Assembly (NCBI RefSeq): GCF_022267515.1
Contig: NZ_JAKFGB010000022.1
Span: 248,001 to 312,000, forward strand
Length of the DNA stretch: 64,000 bases
Source of the DNA: Rubinisphaera margarita
Lineage (GTDB): Bacteria; Planctomycetota; Planctomycetia; Planctomycetales; Planctomycetaceae
Direction: 5' to 3'
The position numbers were made by a program, and so were the translations under genes. Below are positions 11,437-19,280 of the stretch, one piece after another. Numbering within the stretch: position 1 is the first letter of the stretch; every line of letters starts with the position of its first letter. The notes beneath the pieces were generated by a model that worked only from the letters and a program-made list of their open reading frames with translations, ran no database searches and was not told the origin of the DNA.

Positions 11437-12225
11437 GTGTCGATGGCGCTTGAAACTCATTCATCGACCGCGACCACAGACTCGCCTGATCCCGTGCCCG
11501 CACCTGCCGAATTGGATCGTCAGAAGCTTCCCCGTCACGTCGCGATCATCATGGACGGAAACGGTCGCTGGGCTCAGCGACAGGGAATGCCCCGGATCGA
11601 AGGACACCGCCGGGGAGCGAATACGGTTCGCGAGATCGTGACTGCCGCCGCGGAACTTGGCATCGAACAGCTGACGCTGTACTGCCTGAGCAGTGAGAAC
11701 TGGAAACGCCCCGCAGCCGAACTCTCCTTCCTCATGTTTCTCCTCGAGAAGTATCTGATTGAGGAACGCAAAGAGATCGTTCGGCAGAAGCTGCGATTCA
11801 GCACGATCGGCCTGACGAATCAGTTGCCCGAAGCGATCCGCGACGAGATTCAGGAAACGAAAACCCAAACCGAACAATTCGAGGGCATGCGACTCTGCCT
11901 GGCGCTGAACTACGGCGGACGGCAGGAGATCGTCAACGCGGTCCAGAAACTGGCGCACGACGTTCAGGACGGTCGACTGGATCCCGACGCCATCGACGAG
12001 ACGATGATCAGCAGTTCGCTCGATACGTCAGGCATGCCGGATCCCGATCTCGTCATCCGCACGGCTGGAGAAATGCGGTTCAGCAATTTTCTGCTCTGGC
12101 AGATCAGTTACTCCGAACTGTGGGTCACCGAGAAACACTGGCCGGAGTTCTCCCGAGGTGATTTCCATCAGGCACTCGGCGACTTCAGCCGCCGCAACCG
12201 CCGCTTCGGGGGTTTGAACAAGTAA
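11437..12225 (+). CDS. uppS: Isoprenyl (undecaprenyl) diphosphate synthase
   Basis: 262 aa. cis-Prenyltransferase that extends farnesyl diphosphate to the C55 carrier lipid for peptidoglycan and O-antigen. The signature HVAIIMDGNGRWAQ is present with catalytic Asp40, and the C-terminal block PDLVIRTAGEMRFSNFLLW with SELWVTE completes the active site. The listed start is GTG at 11437, five bases after AAGGG; ATG at 11443 is an equally good alternative and changes only two residues. About 30 N-terminal residues before the catalytic domain are Thr/Pro-rich and non-conserved. It is followed by cdsA after 59 bases, a common uppS-cdsA order. Confidence 0.95.
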   Translation: MSMALETHSSTATTDSPDPVPAPAELDRQKLPRHVAIIMDGNGRWAQRQGMPRIEGHRRGANTVREIVTAAAELGIEQLTLYCLSSENWKRPAAELSFLMFLLEKYLIEERKEIVRQKLRFSTIGLTNQLPEAIRDEIQETKTQTEQFEGMRLCLALNYGGRQEIVNAVQKLAHDVQDGRLDPDAIDETMISSSLDTSGMPDPDLVIRTAGEMRFSNFLLWQISYSELWVTEKHWPEFSRGDFHQALGDFSRRNRRFGGLNK

Positions 12226-12284
12226 GCTGCATCCCGAGACACCACATCCTTGTCCCCTTTGTCGAAGTGTTAGTCTGACGTTGT

Positions 12285-13220
12285 ATGGTCGAGTCGCCCG
12301 AACAGTTACCGCCGAAGTCTCGGAATCTACGCTGGCGCCTGCTGATTTCCGCCATTCTGATTTCGACGCTCGGAGGATTGTTCTACCTGGATCACTGGAT
12401 CGGTCGCAGCGCTCCGATCCTGCTGCTCGTCTGCCTGTTCCTGGCTGTTCGCGGCACCTACGAGATGTCGGGACTGCTTAAGACTCGCTCGTTCCAGCCG
12501 CGATTTGGGCTGGTCGCCTCCGGGACCATTGCCATTATTCTGGCGACATGGCTCAAGCCGCTCGGCATCGGCGAGACGCATATGGTCGATTTGTCTTACC
12601 TCGGCCCCACAATGCTCGCCTTCAGCCTGGTGGTGATGGGCCTGTTCATGGTCTCGGCGTTGAAGTTTCGCGAGCCAGGCAAGACTATGGAATCGCTGAG
12701 CGCCGAGATCCTGATTCTCGTCTACGTCGGCGTGTTCCTCAGTATGACCGCTCAACTGCGGTGGGTCGCAGGCCCCGATGCCGGCTATCTCGTACTTGGT
12801 TCGCTGATTGTCGCCACGAAAGGCGGCGATGTGGGCGCCTACACACTGGGCAAACTTCTGGGCCGCAAGAAACTCAATCCGTTTCTCAGTCCCGGCAAAA
12901 CGTGGTGGGGAGCGCGGGGCGCTCTGATCACCTCGGCTCTGTTTTCGTGGCTCTGGCTGACGTACATGCCGCCCGTTTTCGATCCAAGCTGGGAACCGGT
13001 GCCGTGGCCGCTCGCCCTCCTCTACGGAATTGCCGTGGGGATTGTCGGCATGGTGGGCGATCTCTGCGAATCGCTGATCAAGCGGGACGTCGGCAAGAAA
13101 GATTCCGCAGCCCTGATGCCCGGCTTCGGCGGCATTCTCGACATCCTCGACAGTGTGCTCTACACAGGGCCAGCGGCATATCTGTTCTGGAGCCTGTTCC
13201 CCATGGCCAGCTGGCGATGA
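12285..13220 (+). CDS. cdsA: Phosphatidate cytidylyltransferase
   Basis: 311 aa polytopic membrane enzyme that makes CDP-diacylglycerol from CTP and phosphatidate, the branch point for phospholipid synthesis. About eight membrane helices are visible. The C-terminal third carries the family block, with KGGDVGAYTLGKLLGR, LSPGKTWWG and SLIKRDVGKKDSAALMPGFGG. The classical signature ends in GHGGxxDRxDS; here it reads GFGGILDILDS, so the His and Arg are replaced, a divergence worth noting. It follows uppS, so carrier-lipid and phospholipid synthesis are encoded together. The ATG at 12285 lacks a strong Shine-Dalgarno but suits the first helix. Confidence 0.93.
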   Translation: MVESPEQLPPKSRNLRWRLLISAILISTLGGLFYLDHWIGRSAPILLLVCLFLAVRGTYEMSGLLKTRSFQPRFGLVASGTIAIILATWLKPLGIGETHMVDLSYLGPTMLAFSLVVMGLFMVSALKFREPGKTMESLSAEILILVYVGVFLSMTAQLRWVAGPDAGYLVLGSLIVATKGGDVGAYTLGKLLGRKKLNPFLSPGKTWWGARGALITSALFSWLWLTYMPPVFDPSWEPVPWPLALLYGIAVGIVGMVGDLCESLIKRDVGKKDSAALMPGFGGILDILDSVLYTGPAAYLFWSLFPMASWR

Positions 13221-13378
13221 ACAGGCAAGCTGGAAGAGGCGCAGCCGTATCCCGGCAAATGCGTGTTGAACCGCTCTGGCACATGCCTTCGCGAATGCAC
13301 AGTCTCAACAGGCATGCTCGATAGCTCGAACGCCCATTTGGTGGGACACGTTTGCTATCCCGGCCTGCGAAAACGTCT

Positions 13379-13570
13379 CTACCGGAGTTCCTGGAAGCAC
13401 TGGCGGACCATGTAGAGAATGAGAGCGGCGCTGACGAGGAACATGATGTCCATCACCATGCTGTAACCGGCGAAGGGAACCCCGACAATCAGATCGAGCA
13501 CGGACAGCAGCGCGACGACTCCCGCAGCAATTGCCGAGGCGATCAGTAAGCGACGGATTCCAGCAGACAT
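13379..13570 (-). CDS. Small two-helix membrane protein of unknown function
   Basis: 63 aa from the ATG at 13570, which has AAGGA six bases upstream; the open frame reaches 13669 but the extra residues are charged and non-conserved. Two hydrophobic helices (about residues 7-26 and 32-53) are joined by a short Gly/Pro turn, with basic residues at the N-terminus and QCFQELR at the end. No family is recognised. It is convergent with cdsA across 158 bases that show no other feature. Confidence 0.6.
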   Translation of the reverse strand: MSAGIRRLLIASAIAAGVVALLSVLDLIVGVPFAGYSMVMDIMFLVSAALILYMVRQCFQELR

Positions 13571-13853
13571 GACGGTTCCTTGAAGTCTCTCTACGGTGCG
13601 TGTTCCCAGAACAATCACTCTGGCGTTCAACTCGTGGGGTCGACACGGACGGCGGCGAGTGCCGCACAACCGACCGGGAGCCGCTGCGAAGGGCGAACCG
13701 AAGTCGTTCCCGGCTTACTCAGCGAGCCAGCGTCTCTGACGTGATCTGCCAAGTATAGCTTTGAACGCTCTACGAATGCCAGCGGTTTTCGCGACTCCGA
13801 ACGGTCGAATTGAACGAACCTGCAGGTTGCAACGGACATAGCGGCGATGTCGT

Positions 13854-15686
13854 TTACAAAATCCCGTGCAACGGGCCCCCGCGAGCCGCCAGTTCGTCCA
13901 CACTTCGGGTGACTTCCGGGTCCTCGACCAGAGGCGGCGCGTGATGCGGCTTCACCCGGGCATCGATGACCAGGGCGCCCCGACAGCCCCAGTGCTTCTG
14001 CTCCGTGAACTCTCCGATCCCGAACAGATCCGCGGCCGGATCGCTGCGGGTGAACGTCGTCCAGAGAAAGTTGTTCAGCGTCGCCGCGGAGAACGTCGCA
14101 TCGTCGGCGACAACAATAATCCGGAAACGATTCACGGGATGATCCGTCGGAAGTCCCAACAACTCTTCCAGTCCACGTTGAGGCCGGTCGGCTTCATAGC
14201 GGAGGCCGGAAATCACCAGAACTCCTGGAATCGCGATCTGGGCGGCGGAAACCCGGGACGGGAGTCCCAAGGTCGCCGGAATTTCGACGGCAAGTTTGAA
14301 TCGTTCCGGACCGGCAGCGGCGATGACGAGCTTCGAGCCTTCGTTGAATCCAGTCCCGGTGTAGTCGAGCGTGTCGATCGTCGTCCGTGTCTGAAAGTGA
14401 AGGTCGCGCGTCCAGTCGGCTCGTTTCAGCACGTGCTGTAAGAACGTGGAGATATCGTGGCAGCGCAGTTCGGGATCGTCCTCGTGAGCCGCGATGATCA
14501 AGTACTTCGCGAGAGACAACTGGCCCTGCCCCAGGATGGAGTTGGCACAGGTCAGCAGTTCCTGCGGTTTCCGTTCGGCTGCGTAAGGCACGTAGCGTTC
14601 ACTGCCAATGGCAAGCAGCAGCGGATGCACGCCGGCCGCGTCGACGGCATGAACTTCATGCACTCCGGCAATCACGGTGGGAATAATCGGTCCGGTAATC
14701 TCATGGATGATCTCACCAAACGCCGTATCCTCCTGGGGCGGACGCCCCACGACCGTGAAGGGCCAGACCGCACCGGGACGGTGATAGACCGCTTCCACGT
14801 TGAGGACCGGAAATTCGTGCTGCAGGCTGTAGTAGCCCAGATGATCGCCAAAGGGCCCCTCGGGCAGCTGGCGCTCGGGGTCCACCGTGCCGACAATGCA
14901 GAAGTCCGCCTCCGCATACATGGCTGAATGGTCTTTGGACGTCACCATTGGAATTCGGTGGCCGGCCAGGGCTCCTCCGAACATCAATTCCGACATTCCT
15001 TCAGGCAGAGGCATCACCGCTGCAAGGGTCATCGCCGGATGTCCGCCAACGAAAATCGACACCCGAAACGGCTTACCGGCCGAGAGTGCTTTGGAATGAT
15101 GCACACCGATACTGCGGTGAATCTGATAGTGCAGGCCGATCTCGCGATTCTGTGCGTATTGATTCCCGGAAAGCTGGACGCGGTACATTCCCAGATTCGA
15201 CTTCATCAACCCTGGTTGAGTCACGTCTTCTGAGTAGACCTGCGGCAGCGTAACGAACGCTCCACCATCGTTGGGCCACGAGACGAGTTGCGGAAGATCT
15301 TCGATCTGGATGCGATGCTTGAGAATCGGTCCCGAACGGACACGCCGGGGCAGCATATGGTAAGCAGCCGGCATCGCCGTTAACGACTTCCACGGTTGCC
15401 TGAGACCGCCTGGCGGATCGACCTTGAGAGCGACCAGCTGCCGGACGGCATCGAGCGTGTGGCGAAACATGTACCGAGTCCGCTCCATCGTCCCGAACAG
15501 GTTGCTCACCATGGGGAATCGGCAGCCGACCACGTTGCGAAACAGAAGTGCCGGTCCGCCGACCTGATAGACACGTCGTTGGATCTCGGCCGCCTGCAAT
15601 CGCGGATCGATCGGAACGTCGATCTCAACCAGATGATTGCCTCGCTTCAAATCGGCCAGGCACGCTGCAAGACTTCGAGGGGGCAT
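13854..15686 (-). CDS. UbiD-family decarboxylase
   Basis: 610 aa from the ATG at 15686 (MPPRSLAACLADLKRG), which matches the typical UbiD opening; the frame can be extended to a TTG at 15707. UbiD enzymes use prenylated FMN to (de)carboxylate aromatic or alpha-beta-unsaturated acids, such as the 4-hydroxybenzoate step of ubiquinone synthesis. Visible family features are the LFRNVVG.RFPMVSNLFGT region near 50, NLGMYRVQ, HHSKAL, the PEGPFGDHLGYYS block and VHAVDAAGVHPLLLAIGSERY. At 610 aa it is longer than E. coli UbiD (about 500), like many menaquinone-era UbiD/MqnL-type proteins. The window has futalosine genes (35.5-37.7 kb), so a role in menaquinone synthesis is possible but unproven. Confidence 0.88.
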   Translation of the reverse strand: MPPRSLAACLADLKRGNHLVEIDVPIDPRLQAAEIQRRVYQVGGPALLFRNVVGCRFPMVSNLFGTMERTRYMFRHTLDAVRQLVALKVDPPGGLRQPWKSLTAMPAAYHMLPRRVRSGPILKHRIQIEDLPQLVSWPNDGGAFVTLPQVYSEDVTQPGLMKSNLGMYRVQLSGNQYAQNREIGLHYQIHRSIGVHHSKALSAGKPFRVSIFVGGHPAMTLAAVMPLPEGMSELMFGGALAGHRIPMVTSKDHSAMYAEADFCIVGTVDPERQLPEGPFGDHLGYYSLQHEFPVLNVEAVYHRPGAVWPFTVVGRPPQEDTAFGEIIHEITGPIIPTVIAGVHEVHAVDAAGVHPLLLAIGSERYVPYAAERKPQELLTCANSILGQGQLSLAKYLIIAAHEDDPELRCHDISTFLQHVLKRADWTRDLHFQTRTTIDTLDYTGTGFNEGSKLVIAAAGPERFKLAVEIPATLGLPSRVSAAQIAIPGVLVISGLRYEADRPQRGLEELLGLPTDHPVNRFRIIVVADDATFSAATLNNFLWTTFTRSDPAADLFGIGEFTEQKHWGCRGALVIDARVKPHHAPPLVEDPEVTRSVDELAARGGPLHGIL

Positions 15687-15812
15687 ATCAACAACCGTGG
15701 CAGGCAAAACGATGCGAAAAGCAGGTGGAGTTCACACGGGTTATTCTAGTCCCTGCTTCCGAGGATCCCAACGCTGGTTGAATCCGTTCGATGCAGTTCC
15801 CGACGTCCGGCA

Positions 15813-15848
15813 CAAAAAAAAGCGACTCTCCTGAAAGAGAGTCGCTTT
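15813..15848 (-). terminator. Rho-independent terminator after the lipoprotein gene
   Basis: On the - strand a perfect 12-bp stem (15837-15848 with 15819-15830, core GCGACTCTC) closes a 6-base loop and runs straight into a U-tract of about eight. It lies 41 bases past the stop of the lipoprotein gene and would end a secretin-lipoprotein transcript. Confidence 0.88.
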
Positions 15849-15889
15849 GAGTTCTGTTCGATCCGCTTGATGAATCGGGTTCGGACTTC

Positions 15890-16567
15890 TTAGAAGCCGC
15901 CGCCGAATCCACCACCGCCACCGAATCCACCTCCGAAACCGTTGTTTCCGAAGTTGTTGAAGTTGTTATTTCCACCACCGCCACCAATGTGCTGGTACCA
16001 GTCGCGTTCAGATTCGATCGAGTTGTAACCCGGTCCGTACGGCGTGGCGACAATCGTCCGCTGATCGCCGTCTGGATTGCCGAGATCGGTCAGAATCTGA
16101 GCGATCAGATTGCGGCGATAGGCATCGAGCTCCGGATTGGAGTTGTTCTCAGATCGTTCGACGAGCACAGGGAACGGAGCACTTCGCATCCGAGCCGAGA
16201 TCTCGAGCACTTTGTCTTTTCCATCCGGAGTCAGCTCGGCGGTTTCCAGAATGAAATCGTGCTGATACAGGATGAAGTCGACAGCTTCGCCGTTCGTTTC
16301 CATGGCCTGGTAGTGCGCCCGGTTGGTCACTCCCAGTGGGAGCACTTCCGGGATGGCGTGACTGCGGAAGCGGCTCCAGAAGCGGGCCCGATATTCGGCC
16401 CACGACCATCCGCCACCCCAGCCCCAACTGCTGCCGCCGGTGTCACAGGACTCGTACCCCGTCGGGCAGGTTTCGCACTGGCTCGTCTGAAAGTGAGAAC
16501 AGCCTGCCAGCAGGCTGGATCCCACCACCAGCGTCGCGAAAAGTATGGTTTTCGTTGAGCGGGTCAT
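15890..16567 (-). CDS. Lipoprotein, CpaD-like, glycine-rich tail
   Basis: 225 aa. A signal peptide ends in the lipobox LLAGC, so Cys22 would be lipidated and the protein exported. After a Cys/Gly/Trp-rich linker, residues of roughly 100-180 resemble the CpaD/OmpA-like outer-membrane lipoprotein fold: LTPDGKDKVLEISARM, then PVLVE, then LDAYRRNLIAQILTDLG. The last 30 residues are Gly/Asn/Phe repeats. It follows the secretin gene on the same strand (gap 196 bases). In Tad pilus systems the lipoprotein CpaD is needed for assembly of the CpaC secretin, and the pairing here suggests the same job. Similarity is faint, so this is inference from layout plus motif. Confidence 0.65.
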   Translation of the reverse strand: MTRSTKTILFATLVVGSSLLAGCSHFQTSQCETCPTGYESCDTGGSSWGWGGGWSWAEYRARFWSRFRSHAIPEVLPLGVTNRAHYQAMETNGEAVDFILYQHDFILETAELTPDGKDKVLEISARMRSAPFPVLVERSENNSNPELDAYRRNLIAQILTDLGNPDGDQRTIVATPYGPGYNSIESERDWYQHIGGGGGNNNFNNFGNNGFGGGFGGGGGFGGGF

Positions 16568-16763
16568 CTTCTCCCCCCGAGAATCCCTGTTTTTGACTTC
16601 ATGTCTGGGTCGAATCGGCTGATCCGGCGAGAATGCACTTCTCGTCGAAAAAGCGGTCTGTGACTTAATATTTCCTATCGTCGCTGGCTCGCATCGAAAT
16701 CAGCGAATCCGGCGAAGTCATTACCGCGACGGGATTTTTCTCGTCGCGGCTCCCTACAGTTTC

Positions 16764-18857
16764 TTACTGACGCGGTGTCTGGTATCCGGACTGCGGAGTC
16801 TGATACCCGGTCTGCATGGTCTGACCGGCTCCCCGCTGTTGACCGTAGGCCGGTGTTACCTGGCGACCATAGGCAGCCGTCGGCTGTCCACCGCGATACG
16901 ACTGGGCTCCCGGATCCGGAGAGGGCATCATCTGTCCCGGCCCCTGCATCATCGGAGCATTCTGATATCCGGGAATCGGCTGACCGTTCGGATACATCGG
17001 GCTCTGCATGGATGGCGGAGCCATCGAAGGATTCTGCATCGGCTGGCCATAGTACATGTCCTGCCCATTGCTCGGATAAGACCCCTGCGGTGCCATCATG
17101 TTCTGATTCATCGACATCGGCGGCTGCATCCCCTGCTGGTACATCGTCGGGTCGCCACCCTGGTATTCCATGCCACCGTTCATCCCCTGCAGATCTCCCG
17201 GGAAGGCATTGGGATCACCCTGATATCGTGAGTTCTGATTCATCCAGGGAGCAGGAGCAGGTACGCCGCTCGGCTGATTGGCCTGAGGAATCGGTCCGTA
17301 CTGCGGCGTGGCCGGAGACGGGTTGTAGATGTTGAGGCCAACCGGAGTTGGTTCGCCAACGTGGTTGCCCAGAGGAGCGAGCTGATACACTTCGGTATCC
17401 GGAGCCCCTTCGGTCATCGCATAGCGATACAGTTCAGCATCGTTGGGGTGTGTGACATAGTAGCCAGGAACCGGCGGCACTTCGTCTGGATCCATCGGGC
17501 GGACCAGTTCGGGTGTCACGAGAACAAGCAGTTCCAGCTCGTCTTCGTTGGCTCGCTTGGTGTTGAACAACAGCGGTCCGATGACCGGAATTTCACCAAC
17601 GAGCGGGATCCGCGTTACTTCCGTGCTCTGCTGACGAGACAGCAAACCACCCAGAACAATCGACTGACCTTCACGCAGTTCGACCGTCGTATTCACGCGG
17701 CGAGACGAAAGACCGGGCACACCGTTGACGGAGTTGTTGGGATCGATTCGCGAGAACTCCGGAGAGATTCGCAGGCGAATCAGGTCGCCATCCACAACCG
17801 TGGGAACCACGACCATCGACGTACCGAAGCCTCGGAACTGAGTTGTCTGAGCCTGGGCTCCACCGACACCGACGATGGTCGGGACAGCAAATTCACCCCC
17901 GGCAAGAAACGTTGCCGGATGACCACTCAGCGTCGTCAGTGACGGACGGGACAAGATCTTGGCCGTTCCGTTGGAAGCCAGTGCGCTAATCAGCACGCTG
18001 ATGTCGCCGTTCTCGAAGACACCCGACAGTGTCGGCACGCCCCCCGAGATGGCGGAGCTGATGACATGGCGTCCGTCGGCGATGAGATAGGTCATGTCGA
18101 CCCCCATCCGACGCAGTTCAGAACGGTTCAGTTCAGCAATCGTCACGTGCAACATCACCTGGAACTCGCCAGGGACCTGCAGCATGTTGACGAGGAATCC
18201 GGAGAACAGATCGTCTTCGTTGGGAAGCCGGTCGTCGCCGCCGAAGTCGTTGCCTCGGCCACCGAATCCGCCCGGGCCACCCAGTCCACCGTAGTCATCG
18301 AGGTACTCGCCACGGATGATCTGAAGGATTCGGGCGGCTTCAGCGGCGTCTCGAGCCTGACCTTTGACCACGAGCTTCTCGTGCAGAGGAATCAGGTAGA
18401 CTTTGCTGTTCGGAAACAGGACGGCGATTTTCCGTTCGAGCTTGCCGTAATCGATGCGGATCTGCTCTTCGATATTGGGATCACGAACGGTCGTGATCTC
18501 ATAGATGAGCGGATCGTTGTCATCTTCAAACCAGAGCGTCAGCGTTGTGGTGCCGAGTGCCGCCCCAATGATCGCGAACTCGTTCTCTTCGAACGGGGCG
18601 ATATCGATCACAGTCGGATCGGCAATCGCCATCCGCGTGACTCGCTTGGCCGTTTTGACGAGCTGGCTGCGATTCTGAATCACCTCCAGCTTTCGTTCGA
18701 CCTTGGGCATGCTCACGATCCGGGCATCCAAGCCCGGCCGCGGCGAATCCTGCCCGTAAGCCTGCATGGCCATCGTGAGGCAGAACCCACTGAAAGCCAG
18801 TTGCAGAATTCGCTGACCGGCAAAAAGTTGCCACAAGTACCTCGATGAATCCGCCAT
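16764..18857 (-). CDS. Secretin (type II/III secretion or CpaC-like pilus assembly)
   Basis: 697 aa. N-terminal export signal (residues of roughly 14-35, ending near QAYGQ). Then comes a pilus-secretin N-terminal domain (KLEVIQNRSQLVKTAKRVTRMAIADPTVIDI) and a BON-like segment (KVYLIPLHEKLVVKGQARDAAEA). The secretin domain spans about 230-480, with VPTLSG, LSRPSLTTLSGHPATFLAGGEF, and the C-terminal VNTTVELREGQSIVLGGLL and IPVIGPLLFNTK blocks. Secretins form multimeric outer-membrane channels. The last 200 residues are Gln/Pro/Met/Gly-rich repeats, unusual for the family and of unknown role. AAGGAG lies 9 bases before the ATG. No ATPase or inner-membrane partner is within the window. Confidence 0.9.
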   Translation of the reverse strand: MADSSRYLWQLFAGQRILQLAFSGFCLTMAMQAYGQDSPRPGLDARIVSMPKVERKLEVIQNRSQLVKTAKRVTRMAIADPTVIDIAPFEENEFAIIGAALGTTTLTLWFEDDNDPLIYEITTVRDPNIEEQIRIDYGKLERKIAVLFPNSKVYLIPLHEKLVVKGQARDAAEAARILQIIRGEYLDDYGGLGGPGGFGGRGNDFGGDDRLPNEDDLFSGFLVNMLQVPGEFQVMLHVTIAELNRSELRRMGVDMTYLIADGRHVISSAISGGVPTLSGVFENGDISVLISALASNGTAKILSRPSLTTLSGHPATFLAGGEFAVPTIVGVGGAQAQTTQFRGFGTSMVVVPTVVDGDLIRLRISPEFSRIDPNNSVNGVPGLSSRRVNTTVELREGQSIVLGGLLSRQQSTEVTRIPLVGEIPVIGPLLFNTKRANEDELELLVLVTPELVRPMDPDEVPPVPGYYVTHPNDAELYRYAMTEGAPDTEVYQLAPLGNHVGEPTPVGLNIYNPSPATPQYGPIPQANQPSGVPAPAPWMNQNSRYQGDPNAFPGDLQGMNGGMEYQGGDPTMYQQGMQPPMSMNQNMMAPQGSYPSNGQDMYYGQPMQNPSMAPPSMQSPMYPNGQPIPGYQNAPMMQGPGQMMPSPDPGAQSYRGGQPTAAYGRQVTPAYGQQRGAGQTMQTGYQTPQSGYQTPRQ

Positions 18858-19280
18858 CCGAGGTCGCTCCTTCCCTGGAGTGAATATACGAAAGGTCGAT
18901 GCAGACAGCCGGGCCTCTTGCCCTCACGCCGTCACGCCCTCAAGAACAGTCTTAGATTTGCGTCGTTAACGTTCTTGCCTCTGCCGCATCGAATCAATCT
19001 GGTTTGAAGCCATGACGGAATCAGTCCGTTTCACGCAGATTCGAACGCGCTGAGCCTTGGAATCTTCGGACCTGCCGGAAGACTCCCTGCCTTAGGTATC
19101 GGTTGTACCGGTTGGTGAATTAATCGGATTTCTATGAATTCCCCTGACGGCTCTGCTTTTGACGCATCTTCCGTCAAGGAATCGCCGTATAATTCGAGCT
19201 GAACTACGGTCATTTACCTGACGTTTTCCCACCCTCGCTGCCAGTTATTCCGCCCGCAAGCCCCCAGTTACCAAAAGTTT
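18858..19280. other. Intergenic gap between divergent genes
   Basis: 423 bases. TATAAT occurs at 19188-19193, with TTGACG at 19159-19164, but the 23-base spacing is too long for a standard promoter. No gene or repeat is recognised. Confidence 0.4.
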
